Shown here piece by piece: positions 16,892-25,855 of a stretch of 34,952 nucleotides of DNA (position 1 is the first letter of the stretch; every line of letters begins with the position of its first letter). The position numbers were made by a program, and so were the translations under genes. Source of the stretch: CADCWN01 sp039810045 (GTDB lineage: Bacteria > Chloroflexota > Chloroflexia > Thermomicrobiales > CADCWN01). The notes under the pieces were generated by a model. That model was given only the letters and a program-made list of their open reading frames with translations, searched no databases and was not told the DNA's origin. The stretch covers positions 1-34,952 of the forward strand of contig JBDHWF010000026.1 in assembly GCA_039810045.1 (NCBI GenBank), in the 5' to 3' direction.

Positions 16892-17679
16892 CGAGGAATA
16901 CGGGCAACGGTACGCAGTGCTGCCGCGACAATATCTGCTGCCAGCCGTGTACGGAAGATCCAGCGGGCGGGGTCAGTGTCATTCGCCGCATTCCAGGCAA
17001 CCAATCCACCAGCGGCGCTGACAGCAGCCGGAAAGCGGTCGCCTGTTTCAAACTCCAACCCTTCTGTCAGTACCTCGGTGCAGTGATATTGCCCGGACAG
17101 TTGGAGTAGGAGCGGCCACTCGGCATCGGTGCCAACGCTTTGTTCGCGGCTTTGCTCCACCAGGTACTGCACTGCTGCGCGGGAAAGACCGCGTGACCCA
17201 GAGCAAACGTCGACCAATTCACCGTACAGGTGGGCAACCAGCCGATTGACCAGACCCTCTGTTTCAAGCTGGTTTGCCGGGTGGGTGGCCCAGGCCCGTG
17301 CAGTACGACCCAACAGTACAAGGTCGTAGTTGGGCAGCGTGGCTAGCACCTGATCGAGTTCCGTGGGCCAGTGGTGCCACCAATGCAGGAGGCGATCAAA
17401 GTCGCAGAGGTGGACCGTTGGCGCAAGCTCGGCAGCCGCCCGCACTGCGCCCAGTCGTCGCCCGCCGATCTGCTGATAATCGGTTGGGTGCTGGGTGACC
17501 TGCGCTCCAGCGGCGACCAGCGGCGCAAAGGCAGCGGCTGGCGTTTCCTCTGTGGCGAAGATCACCATCCCAGCGTAGCGCTTGGCGAGGTCGGGGAGAG
17601 CTGCGAGTAGATTTGGGAGGTCAGCCGCCTGGGGGTCGTGTAATGTGGAGGCCAGCGCGACCGCTGCATGACTACTCAT
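16888..17679 (-). CDS. Uncharacterised protein resembling a GT-A nucleotide-sugar transferase
   Basis: 263 residues, ATG at 17679 overlapping the rpe stop by 4 bases (ATGA), and itself overlapping the next gene by 4. I do not recognise a named family. It is soluble with an alpha/beta pattern. Features that recall GT-A glycosyltransferases are CDFDRLLHW around residues 92-100 (a D-x-D-like acidic motif after a beta strand), SGSRGLSR around 160 (compare the S-G-F-R-A-[LM]-S-R motif of polyprenyl-phosphate sugar transferases) and GTDAEWPLLL around 183. No membrane segment or signal peptide is visible. With an epimerase and sugar kinase upstream and a GT-C protein downstream, a role in making or transferring a sugar donor is a reasonable inference. 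Confidence 0.55.
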   Translation of the reverse strand: MSSHAAVALASTLHDPQAADLPNLLAALPDLAKRYAGMVIFATEETPAAAFAPLVAAGAQVTQHPTDYQQIGGRRLGAVRAAAELAPTVHLCDFDRLLHWWHHWPTELDQVLATLPNYDLVLLGRTARAWATHPANQLETEGLVNRLVAHLYGELVDVCSGSRGLSRAAVQYLVEQSREQSVGTDAEWPLLLQLSGQYHCTEVLTEGLEFETGDRFPAAVSAAGGLVAWNAANDTDPARWIFRTRLAADIVAAALRTVARIPR

Positions 17680-18377
17680 CGCCGCGCCGTGCGGATCGCC
17701 CAGCCTGCATTCATCCCCACCCGTAGGGCCGCCACCGCTTCGGCAACTGATTGCTGCTCGTTGAAAATGGCGGAGCCAGCGATCACCTGATCAGCGCCTG
17801 CCGCGATCACCGTCTCAACATTTTCGGCGTGGATACCGCCATCGACCGCCAGGATTGCGTCTGGGTTGACCTGATCAAGGGTGGCCCGCAGATTTGCGAT
17901 CTTTGCCAGTTGGCTTTCGATGAACGATTGCCCGCCGAAGCCTGGGTTGACGGACATCACCAGTACCTGATCAACGATTGGCAGTACCTCATTGAGAAAT
18001 GCTGCTGGCGTGCCAGGGTTAAGGGTGATCCCGGGGTGGGCCCCGAGTAGCCGAATCTGACTGAGGGTGCGGTTGATGTGCGTTGCTTCTTCGATGTGGA
18101 CGGTGACCCAATCCGCACCAGCCGCTACGAATGCGTCCAGGTAGCGTTCAGGATGGGCGATCATCAGGTGGAGGTCGATGGGCAGGGTCGTAGCGCGGCG
18201 GACAGCAGCGAGGACAGGCAGCCCAATACTGATATTAGGCACGAAGCAGCCGTCCATCACATCGAAGTGAATCACGTCGGCGCCGGCAGCCTCCGCTGCG
18301 GCGATCTCTGCGCCGAGTTGTAAGAAATCGGCAGAGAGGATCGATGGCGCGAGGCGTGGTGCAGTGAGAGCAGGCAC
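17676..18377 (-). CDS. rpe: Ribulose-phosphate 3-epimerase
   Basis: 233 residues; interconverts ribulose 5-phosphate and xylulose 5-phosphate in the pentose phosphate pathway. It is a TIM barrel with all expected signatures: PSILSADF, the metal and catalytic motif HFDVMDG (H37, D39), DLHLM (H70), the phosphate-binding MSVNPGFGGQSF, and VDGGI with D179. The start is GTG 18377 with AGGAGA 7 bases upstream, two bases after the ROK kinase stop. Length and motifs match the family closely. It is embedded between a sugar kinase and glycosyltransferase-like genes, so it may supply pentose phosphates for either central metabolism or sugar donor synthesis. Confidence 0.96.
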   Translation of the reverse strand: MPALTAPRLAPSILSADFLQLGAEIAAAEAAGADVIHFDVMDGCFVPNISIGLPVLAAVRRATTLPIDLHLMIAHPERYLDAFVAAGADWVTVHIEEATHINRTLSQIRLLGAHPGITLNPGTPAAFLNEVLPIVDQVLVMSVNPGFGGQSFIESQLAKIANLRATLDQVNPDAILAVDGGIHAENVETVIAAGADQVIAGSAIFNEQQSVAEAVAALRVGMNAGWAIRTARR

Positions 18378-18379
18378 AA

Positions 18380-19231
18380 TTATTTCTCCTGTAGTACTGG
18401 TGATTGTTGTTCCGCCAGCACGAGTGCCCCGATCAGGCCAGAGTCTTGCCCGAGCCCAGCTGGCACAATTGCTGGCACTGGTACGAGGTGAATGAATTCG
18501 TTGGCATAGCGACGTAACGGCGCAAAAATCTGGTCGCCGCGTACAATCAAGCCGCCCCCGATCACCACAATATCGGGGCAGAGCAGGGCGGCGGTATTGG
18601 CGATGCCTAGCGCCAGATATTTCGCGACTTCATCCCAGATCGCTGGATCTTCGAGGGTTTCAGCGGGTTGCCCAAAGCGCGCCCGCAACCCAGTCCCCGA
18701 GATGACCGCCTCCAGGCAACCGCGACTGCCACAGACGCAGGGCGGGCCATCGGGCCAGACGATCTGATGGCCTCCTTCAGTATCGTGACTGCCATGATGC
18801 ACGCGCTGATTAATGATGACGCCAGTGCCAACGCCCGTGCTGATGGTGTAGTACACCATGGTATTGCTGCCCTGGCCTGCCCCTTCAGACCATTCGGCTA
18901 GCGCGGCGCAGTTGGCATCGTTGTCAAGCGTGACCGTGGCATTGAGTTGCCTGGTGAGTTCATCTACCAGCGGATAGCCGCGCCAGCCTGGGAGATTGAG
19001 TGGGTTGGTGATGCCCCGCGCAAAGTCCAGCGGTCCCGCCGAGGAGATCCCGACTGCTGCTACGCCAGCGGGGGCAACGGTCTGCACCATTGCCAGGATC
19101 GCCGCAACCCCATCGGCGGCGTTATATGGGGTCAGCGTGCGTTCGCTGATGAAGCCGCCCTGCCCATCGCGGCGGCCAACGCGAATCCTGGTGCCGCCGA
19201 TGTCGATCCCAATCGTGCTGCCTTTGGTCAT
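18380..19231 (-). CDS. ROK-family sugar kinase (glucokinase-like)
   Basis: 283 residues. It phosphorylates a hexose (glucose, mannose, fructose or N-acetylated sugar) with ATP. The N-terminal phosphate loop is GIDIGGTRIRVG (D10), the catalytic base is D105 in LDNDANCAALAEW, and STGVGTGVI forms the second phosphate motif. The zinc site is complete: H155 and C165-x-C167-x4-C172 in CVCGSRGC. There is no N-terminal helix-turn-helix, so it is a kinase and not a NagC/Mlc-type repressor. Start ATG 19231 with GAGGG upstream. It is 52 bases downstream of the GH76 gene and 2 bases before rpe. Glucokinase is likely, but specificity is not certain. Confidence 0.9.
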   Translation of the reverse strand: MTKGSTIGIDIGGTRIRVGRRDGQGGFISERTLTPYNAADGVAAILAMVQTVAPAGVAAVGISSAGPLDFARGITNPLNLPGWRGYPLVDELTRQLNATVTLDNDANCAALAEWSEGAGQGSNTMVYYTISTGVGTGVIINQRVHHGSHDTEGGHQIVWPDGPPCVCGSRGCLEAVISGTGLRARFGQPAETLEDPAIWDEVAKYLALGIANTAALLCPDIVVIGGGLIVRGDQIFAPLRRYANEFIHLVPVPAIVPAGLGQDSGLIGALVLAEQQSPVLQEK

Positions 19232-19283
19232 TATTGCGCCCTCATCGTTCAGCCGTGAGCCACTGCGGGCCTTGCGCTGCCGA

Positions 19284-20417
19284 TTATAGGTGCTTTGCGG
19301 CCAATGCGGCGAGGAGCGCGAAGATTTGCACGGCGGCGGCCTGGTGCAAGAGTTCTACCCGTTTGCCACGCCCAAAGCTCACCAGCCCCGTGCGCGGATC
19401 GCGGCTTGTCTGCCACGCACGCTCAGCGTAGTCAGTTAGCGCGGGCCGATAGAAGTCGTGGTCGTTAATCGTGTCACCAAGGATGCGCAGGTTCCGAAAG
19501 AAGATCGCGTTGAATGGGGGGTCTTGCTTCCAGAGGTGTTCAGTTGGGGTGTAGTGGGCGAGGGCGGCATGGGCGAGTGTTTGCGCCCGTTCCAACAAGG
19601 CGTTGTTGTCCAGGGCTTGACTCAGCAACGTCAGTGCGCCAACCATTGTCCCCTGGTTATACGACCACTTTGTGCGCTCAATCCGTCCATCGAGTTTGAG
19701 ATGATCCCAGTAGAGGCAATCGTCAGGGTCGCACAAAGTTTGCTCGACCCAATCGACCATCTGCTGCGCCCAGGTCAGATAATGCGTTTCGCCAGTGGCG
19801 GCGTAAAGATGGAGCCCAAGGATTGCGCCAGGGGCATTGGAAACGGTGTTGCGGTCGCGTGTCGGATTCGCCATTGGCTGCGCCCAGAAGATCCCCCCTG
19901 GGCTGGGATGGCTGAGGTCGTCATCCCAGGCACTGACCACAAAATCGAAGATCCGGCTGGCTTCGCGGAGCCAGCGGTCGTGGCGGGTCATGCGCCAGAG
20001 ATCGACCAGATCGAGGCCAATCCAGATATTGTCGTCGTAAAACTTCTCACCACCAGCATCTTTGGGGTAGGCCGTGCCACCAGGGGCCACGTCGTCCAGT
20101 TCCCAGTAGTGTGCAAAGAAATCGTCGCCCATCTGCTCGGCGTGGCTGACTACTGCTGGATCGGCCTCTGGCAACGCTGCGATATCGAGCGTCGCCGACA
20201 GTGCCTGTCCAAACGGCCAGAGATAGGCGTAGCGGCGGTCGGTTGGCAGGGCGGGCGCATATTCACGGAGCAAGGTGGAACGGGGAGCGCGAAACTCGCG
20301 GAGCATTGCCGCATAGGTAGCATTTGCTTTCGCTTCCCAGCTATCAGGCTCGTCGACCGGGGCAGGCTGCTGGCGTAGCCGCCTGACAAGCTGCCCGATA
20401 TTCCGTCGCTCTGACAT
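19284..20417 (-). CDS. Glycoside hydrolase family 76-like protein
   Basis: 377 residues from ATG 20417, with GGAGAGG well placed; a frame running to 20510 lies inside the upstream gene. The (alpha/alpha)6-barrel pattern is seen through repeated W/Y-rich helices. The double-aspartate motif FYDDNIW (D128, D129) matches the catalytic pair of GH76 alpha-1,6-mannanases, and the SYNQGTMVG stretch is also typical. It differs from secreted GH76 enzymes in lacking a signal peptide, so it would act in the cytoplasm. It starts 10 bases after nrfD, which ties it to the formate dehydrogenase operon by position. Substrate is unknown; an intracellular alpha-mannoside or an epimerase-like activity on the same fold are alternatives. 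Confidence 0.82.
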   Translation of the reverse strand: MSERRNIGQLVRRLRQQPAPVDEPDSWEAKANATYAAMLREFRAPRSTLLREYAPALPTDRRYAYLWPFGQALSATLDIAALPEADPAVVSHAEQMGDDFFAHYWELDDVAPGGTAYPKDAGGEKFYDDNIWIGLDLVDLWRMTRHDRWLREASRIFDFVVSAWDDDLSHPSPGGIFWAQPMANPTRDRNTVSNAPGAILGLHLYAATGETHYLTWAQQMVDWVEQTLCDPDDCLYWDHLKLDGRIERTKWSYNQGTMVGALTLLSQALDNNALLERAQTLAHAALAHYTPTEHLWKQDPPFNAIFFRNLRILGDTINDHDFYRPALTDYAERAWQTSRDPRTGLVSFGRGKRVELLHQAAAVQIFALLAALAAKHL

Positions 20418-20427
20418 TTCCTCTCCT

Positions 20428-21468
20428 TTACTCTTGGCTCCCTTTGGCTGCTTCTGGCTGCGTGAATTGCAGATAATCAGTTGGGCGGCGAGCTGATTCG
20501 TTGCCCCCAAAGATAATCACTACCCGCTCGATAAAAATCCCCACCAATGTCGCCACTGCTGCGCTGATCGCCGTCTCTCGCGAGCGGCGACCACTCAGGT
20601 TGTGTAAGAGATGAATCGCTGTGGGCAAGAGTGCCCCTAAGCCCACCATGCCGACCTTATGCGCGGGGTTGAGGTGCGTGGTGGTAATCGCCCCGGTGAC
20701 TCCTTTTTGCTGCCAGGTCTTGATGATCATTGCGTGGGTGACGACCTCGGCTGCGCCAATGAGCAGGGCCAGTGGTTCGAGCTTTGCGGCAGCTTCTGGT
20801 TCGTCGCCAGCCTCAATGACCAGGGTGATAGCAGCGATGGCTGATGCTGATGAAGCCAGCCCAAATAAGGTTGGCAGGATATGTGAGAGCGACGCCCAGA
20901 GCGGCACGCTAGTGGTGGCGGTCAACGCGCCGGTGTAGCTCGCCATCATCAGCCCGGAAAGCGCGGCGGGAATACTACAGATTCGGGCAATGGTTGTAGC
21001 GGCTGGCGTATCCGTCGTGTCGTCGAGCAGTTGGGCAAATGCGGTGAGGCCAGCCGCGAGGCTGAAAATACTCAGCGTCCAGGTACCCATTGACATTGGC
21101 GAGGTAGGTCGCACAATTCGCAACATATTGGCAAAGCGCTTTGGTGTATGTAGATCAGCGATCAGGAGTGGGGTGCTGGCAAGGAGTCCTGCTAGCGAGA
21201 GGTAACGGCCAGCCCGCACGATTGCGCGATTGCCGATCGGATCAACGAGATCAGCGACCGTGACGATTACCTGTGCCCCACCTGATAACCCGCCCACGAA
21301 GTAGTAGCCAGCGATCATCCAACCCCAATGACTGGGCCTGATCGCCGGACGGCCATAGTAGCTTTCGCCGCGATACTGGCGTGAACTGCGGGGGCTGTCG
21401 GGCCGTGATTGCATTTCTCGATCACGGCGGCGGCGTCCGTATGGCGCACGCGGTTGGTGGTCATCCAT
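20428..21468 (-). CDS. nrfD: NrfD/PsrC-like membrane subunit of formate dehydrogenase
   Basis: 346 residues from ATG 21468, which overlaps the fdhB stop by 8 bases. A 45-residue Arg/Tyr-rich N-terminal tail (positive, so predicted cytoplasmic) precedes about eight membrane helices beginning WMIAGYYFVGGLSGGAQ. This matches the NrfD family of quinone-interacting membrane subunits. There is no haem-ligand pattern like that of FdnI cytochrome b, so the complex probably passes electrons from the iron-sulfur subunit directly to quinone without haem. The gene order (catalytic, four-cluster ferredoxin, NrfD) is one used by several molybdopterin enzymes. Length is within the family range. Confidence 0.85.
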   Translation of the reverse strand: MDDHQPRAPYGRRRRDREMQSRPDSPRSSRQYRGESYYGRPAIRPSHWGWMIAGYYFVGGLSGGAQVIVTVADLVDPIGNRAIVRAGRYLSLAGLLASTPLLIADLHTPKRFANMLRIVRPTSPMSMGTWTLSIFSLAAGLTAFAQLLDDTTDTPAATTIARICSIPAALSGLMMASYTGALTATTSVPLWASLSHILPTLFGLASSASAIAAITLVIEAGDEPEAAAKLEPLALLIGAAEVVTHAMIIKTWQQKGVTGAITTTHLNPAHKVGMVGLGALLPTAIHLLHNLSGRRSRETAISAAVATLVGIFIERVVIIFGGNESARRPTDYLQFTQPEAAKGSQE

Positions 21469-22390
21469 GATTTTTTTGCCCCCTGAAGACCGCAAATGCC
21501 CCCGCAGCGACACTTACGAGCGTGACAAAGCCGATCAGGAGTGAATCCCTTGTCCGGGTGGTTGGCAAGGTAGGGGCCACTGGTAGGCCGTAGCGCTCAG
21601 GCCGATCAAGCAAGAGAAAGAAGGCGTGGAGCGGTCCAATGCCGCCAGTGGTGCCAGGCGTCCCTGGTGCGCCGTAGAGCGAGGCGTTTGGCACCCCGCG
21701 TTCCTGTAAGGTGGCGAGACGCTGGCTGGCGCGCGTGTGCAACTCGTGCAGTTCGCCAAACTGGATCGAGTCAGTCGGACAGGCCTTCGCGCAGGCTGGT
21801 TCCAGCCCACCTTTCAGACGGTCGTAGCAGAGGGTGCATTTATGCGCTTTACCGTCGGCATGGCTCAGGCCGATCACCCCGAAAGGGCAGGCGGGCACAC
21901 AGTAGCCACAGCCATTGCAAATATCCTGCTGCACTACGACGGTGCCGAATTCGGTATAAAACAGGGCACCAGTGGGACAGACTTCCAGACAGGCCGCGCG
22001 CTCACAATGTTTGCAGATGTCGCTCATCATCAACCAGTTGCTCTGGTAGGGCGTCATCGCGGTCACGCGGTCGCCCGCTGCCGTGCTGATCTGCTCGACA
22101 AAGGCGACGTGCCGCCAAGTTGTTGCGGAAAGGGCGGCAGTGTTGTCATAACTGTCACCAGTCAGGCCAAGATTGTCGGCAGGGAGCGCGTTCCACTCTT
22201 TGCACGCGACCTCGCACGCCTTGCAGCCGATACAGAGGCTGGTATCGGTGAAGAAGCCGTAGGTGCGCCCAGGAATAATGGTGACTCCTGCCGTTAGTTC
22301 CGCCTCATTCGGCAACAGCCCAGGCAGCGTACCTGTTGGGTAGTCAAGGGCGCGGGGCGGTATGGCGGTGGGGTAGCGTTCAATACTCAT
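21461..22390 (-). CDS. fdhB: Formate dehydrogenase iron-sulfur subunit
   Basis: 309 residues, ATG 22390 overlapping the fdhA stop by 4 bases. It carries electrons from the catalytic subunit to the membrane subunit. Four [4Fe-4S] cluster motifs are visible: CIGCKACEVACK, CKHCERAACLEVCP, CNGCGYCVPACP, and the split pair CTLCYDR with CAKACPTDS. A single C-terminal membrane helix (about residues 283-302, DSLLIGFVTLVSVAAGAFAV) anchors it, as in E. coli FdnH. The order of clusters and the SNWLMMSDICKHC stretch also match FdnH/FdoH. No signal sequence is present, which is normal since this subunit normally travels with its partner. Confidence 0.93.
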   Translation of the reverse strand: MSIERYPTAIPPRALDYPTGTLPGLLPNEAELTAGVTIIPGRTYGFFTDTSLCIGCKACEVACKEWNALPADNLGLTGDSYDNTAALSATTWRHVAFVEQISTAAGDRVTAMTPYQSNWLMMSDICKHCERAACLEVCPTGALFYTEFGTVVVQQDICNGCGYCVPACPFGVIGLSHADGKAHKCTLCYDRLKGGLEPACAKACPTDSIQFGELHELHTRASQRLATLQERGVPNASLYGAPGTPGTTGGIGPLHAFFLLLDRPERYGLPVAPTLPTTRTRDSLLIGFVTLVSVAAGAFAVFRGQKNHG

Positions 22391-25300
22391 CCCTGACCTT
22401 CTCCTGCCTGCTCGGTGGTACGGGGGCGACGGTAGTCGGCGAGTCGTCCTTTTTGCACATTGCAGGTAAACGCCTTCCCCTCGTGAATGGATGTATTGGG
22501 ATCACCCACAGCAGCGGTGAGCACATTGGCGCTGTCGCCAGTGGCATAGCCTTCCCAGCCAAAATGGTAGGGGAGGCCAACCTGGTAGATCTGCTGGCCG
22601 TTGATCAGCAGAGGGCGGAGCCGTTCGGTCACTAACGCCTTCATTTCAATCGCGCCGCGCGCCGTACTGATCACCGCCCAATCGAGATTCTGGATTCCCA
22701 GTTGAGCGGCAAGTTCGGGTGACAATTCCACAAACCCTTCTGGTTGCAGTTCCGCCGTGGATGGCACAAAGCGCGTGGGAATCCCGCCTGAATGGTGTTC
22801 AGTCAGGCGATAGGTGGTGACGACATAAGGATATTGTGGGTCTCCGACTGGATGATACCGATTGTCGGCTCGCTCCCAGCGGCGAGCAGCGGGGTTGTCC
22901 TGTTGCTGATAGAGGGGGTTACGGACGGGCGATTCAACTGGCTCGTAGTGGGTTGGCAGTGGCCCATCTTTGAGGATTGTCGGTGAAAAGAGTTGACTTT
23001 TCCCGCCTTCAAGCATGATGAATGGGGCGCAGCCATCGAGCGCAGCCATTCCCATTGGGGCGGTTGACCAATCAGGTTGATACTCTGGCGCTTTGTTCGC
23101 GGGGAAGTCGAGGGCATCAAGGCACGCCCAGGCTCCCTGTTCAGCGTCCCACCAGGTATAGCGTTTTCGTTCACTCCACGGTTGGCCCGCTGGGTCGGCA
23201 GCGGCGCGGTTGTAGATCAGCCGCTGGTTCCCTGGCCACGCATAGCCCCATTCCAGATGGGTGCCTGGCCCAGCAGGGCCGTCGCCCTGGCGCGACCGCG
23301 AGCGGTTGAGGGTGGCTGTGGGGTAAATGCCGCTGTAGATCCAGCAGCCGCAGGCGGTTGAACCATCGGCAAGCAGTTCGTGGAATGAGGCGAGTTGCTC
23401 CCGCGAGGCCATAGCGTAGCCATTGATTTCCCGAAGCACTGCTTCGGCGTCTGGTTCCGCGATTTGTCCACGTTCTGGATAGTCCCAGGTGAGGTGCTGG
23501 ATTGGTTCATCCGCCGGGTTGGTACTGTCAGCGTAGAGGGCTTGCAGGCGTTTGCCAAGGTGATAGACAAACCAGAGATCGGAGCGTACATCGGCCTGTG
23601 GCTCCACGACCTGATCATGCCATTGGATCAGGCGATGGGTGTTCGTAAAGGTTCCTTCCTTCTCCCCTGGCAGGGCGGCAGGTAGCATAAAGACCTCGGT
23701 CTGAATATCTTCGGGCCGCCATTCGCCACGCTCGACTTCTGGCGACTTGTACCAGAAGGAGGCGGTTTCGCTCTCGAATGTTTCGCGCACGACCAACCAA
23801 TCGAGCTTGGTCAGCGCTTGCCGGATCAGCGGCACATTTTGCCCACCAACGGCGGGGTTTTGCCCCATCAGGAACAGCCCCTTAATGATTCCATCGTGCA
23901 TGGCGAAGAAGAGGGGCATCTGGGAGTGATCGCCAATAGTTTTTGGCAGCCACTGATAGCCGAACTCGTTCGCTGCCGTGGCTGCGTCACCATACCAGGC
24001 GCGGAGTAAGCTGATCATATAGCTTGGGAAGTTATGCCAGACCCCACTTGGCTTTGTCTCCGCGTGTAGATAGTCGTTCAGCGTGCGATGGTGCGGTTGG
24101 GCGCTGGGGTGGGGCAGGTATCCTGGTAGGAGATGGTAGAGCGTGGGAATATCGGTGCTACCCTGAATAGAGGTGTGCCCACGCAGCGCCATCACCCCTC
24201 CACCAGGGCGGCCAACGTTGCCGAGCAACGCCTGAATAATGGCACAGGCGCGGATGATCTGGACGCCGGTTGAATGGTGCGTCCAGCCAACAGCATAGCA
24301 CCAGGCAGTAGTACGCTCACGACCAGAGTTTGCCGTAAGCATCTCCGCTACCTGAAGGAAGGTTGCCTGCGGGCAACCGGTGATCTGCTCGACCATCTCC
24401 GGCGTATAGCGGGCGTAGTGACGGCGCAAGATCTGGTAGACACAGCGGGGATCTTGCAGCGTGGGATCGGTCGCTGGTGGGCCTGCTGGCCCGAAAGCGG
24501 GGTCCTGGCGGCGGTATTGCCAGGAGGAAGTGTCATAACTGGCGGTGGCGGCGTCCCATCCAGAGAACAGGCCATCGAGTGTTTCGGGATCGGCAAAGTC
24601 GTCCTCGATAATCGCTGCGATATTGGTGTAGTGCAGTACATACTCGTGAAACCAGCGGTCGTGTTCGAGGATATAGTTGATCAGGCCGCCGAGAAAGGCG
24701 ATATCGGATCCTGCCCGAACGGGAGCGTAGAGATCAGCCAGCGCGGACGTACGCGTAAAGCGTGGGTCGACATGAATGATTTTCGCGCCCTGTCGCTCTT
24801 TTGCTTCCAGCACAAAGCGAAAGGCAATCGGGTGATTCTCCGCCATATTGGAGCCCATGATGATAATGCAGTCGCTATTGGCCAGGTCCCACTGTGGCAT
24901 TGTGGCGGCCCCACGCCCGAATGTAGCGCCCAAACTGGGCACTGAGGAGGAGTGTCATATCCGCGCCTGGTTTTCGATGTAGACAATCCCCAGCCCCGCT
25001 GCGAAGAGTTTCTTGATCAAGTAGTTTTCTTCATTGTCGAGCGTTGCGCCACCGAGCGAGGCGATCCGCAGCGTGTGGTTGACCGTGGTGCCATCGGCCA
25101 ACTGCTGCGTGAAGCTGTCATCGCGAGTTTGCTTCGTCAACTGGGCGATCCGTTCCATCGCCCAAGCGAGCGGTTTTTCTTCCCAGGCGGTTCCCCCTGG
25201 GGCGCGGTATTTCACGGTGGTTAGGCGTTGTGGGTTGGAGAGCCAGCCAAACGTTGCTGATCCTTTCGGGCAAAGGGTGCCCCGGTTGATCGGGCTGCGT

Positions 25301-25548
25301 GGGTCGCCTTCGACATGGATAATCTCATTCCCTTTGGCATAGATCAGTTGGCTGCAACCAACGGCGCAGTAGGGGCAGATGCTCGAACCTACGCGGTCAG
25401 CATCGGCCAGGCGCGGGCGTAGTTCGCGGGAGGCGGTGGAGATCGCCGCCGTACTCAGGGCGTCTGCTCCGCGCAACTGCCGTGGGATGGCCCAGTCTTG
25501 CAGGAATGTTCGCAGCGGTTCCCAGCGTGATCGGCGTGCCTTAGCCAT
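22387..25548 (-). CDS. fdhA: Selenocysteine-containing formate dehydrogenase catalytic subunit (one gene with in-frame TGA)
   Basis: 1053 residues with selenocysteine at 198. The conventional view splits it at the TGA (24957-24955) into an N-terminal 197-residue piece and an 851-residue C-terminal piece, but the frame is uninterrupted otherwise. It oxidises formate to CO2 on a bis-MGD molybdenum or tungsten site and passes electrons to fdhB. Visible features: [4Fe-4S] ligands C58, C61, C65, C93; the QARI-Sec-His sequence with His199; then SLGATFGRGA and MGSNMAENHP. E. coli FdnG has the same layout, with Sec at 196 and 1015 residues. Start ATG 25548 with AGGGGG upstream. No twin-arginine export motif or hydrophobic leader is seen (an RR at residues 5-6 lacks F/L and the h-region). 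The small upstream gene ends 26 bases before. Confidence 0.95.
24928..24957 (-). promoter_or_regulatory. Selenocysteine UGA codon and bacterial SECIS-like hairpin of fdhA
   Basis: On the minus strand the TGA (24957-24955) is followed after 14 bases by GCCCA-GUU-UGGGC (24940-24928), a 5-bp stem with a 3-base apical loop beginning with G. E. coli fdnG has a hairpin at the same distance (15 bases). A G among the first loop bases and 16-37 bases from UGA to loop are the known bacterial SECIS features; here the distance to the loop is 19. Confidence 0.8.
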
Positions 25549-25574
25549 CTTGCCCCCTTTGCTTGCCTGGGCCG

Positions 25575-25814
25575 TTATTGGGATTGTGGTGCTGGTCGCA
25601 AACGCTTTGCCACTGCCGAGGCCAGCCCTGGCTCACCAGTATACGTGACAGTCAGCAACGTCGCGGCCTCCCGCCAGCGGCGCAGATCCGCGATGCTGAC
25701 TGGCGCAAACGGTGAGAGTGTAAGCAGGAGCCCCTGCCCAGTCGGGGTCATGAGCCGAAAGCGACCTTCCTGCACAACGATGATTCTGCCCTGTACCGTT
25801 TTGCGTGGTGCCAC
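25575..25814 (-). CDS. Small protein of unknown function at the head of the formate dehydrogenase operon
   Basis: 79 residues from GTG 25814, chosen because GGAG lies 5 bases upstream; an ATG at 25847 gives 90 residues but would leave almost no leader from the candidate promoter. The sequence (GRIIVVQEGRFRLMTPTGQG, then SIADLRRWREA and LLTVTYTGEPGLASAVAKRLRP) suggests a small all-beta domain with one helix. It has no signal peptide, membrane segment or cysteines. I do not recognise the family. It is 26 bases before fdhA, so cotranscription is very likely, and a role in expression, assembly or cofactor delivery is possible but not shown. Confidence 0.6.
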   Translation of the reverse strand: MAPRKTVQGRIIVVQEGRFRLMTPTGQGLLLTLSPFAPVSIADLRRWREAATLLTVTYTGEPGLASAVAKRLRPAPQSQ

Positions 25815-25855
25815 TGCTACTCCAGCCGTGCGGCGTGCTGTAATCATTGCCAGAA

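Noticed and set aside
19458..20378. 306-codon plus-strand frame opposite the GH76 gene
   Set aside because: It is entirely antisense to a conserved GH76 domain and shows no family signature.
24955..25548. The N-terminal formate dehydrogenase piece as a separate gene, or fdhA as a pseudogene
   Set aside because: The reading frame continues unchanged after a single TGA that falls exactly on the selenocysteine column and is followed by a SECIS-like hairpin; all other catalytic residues are intact.
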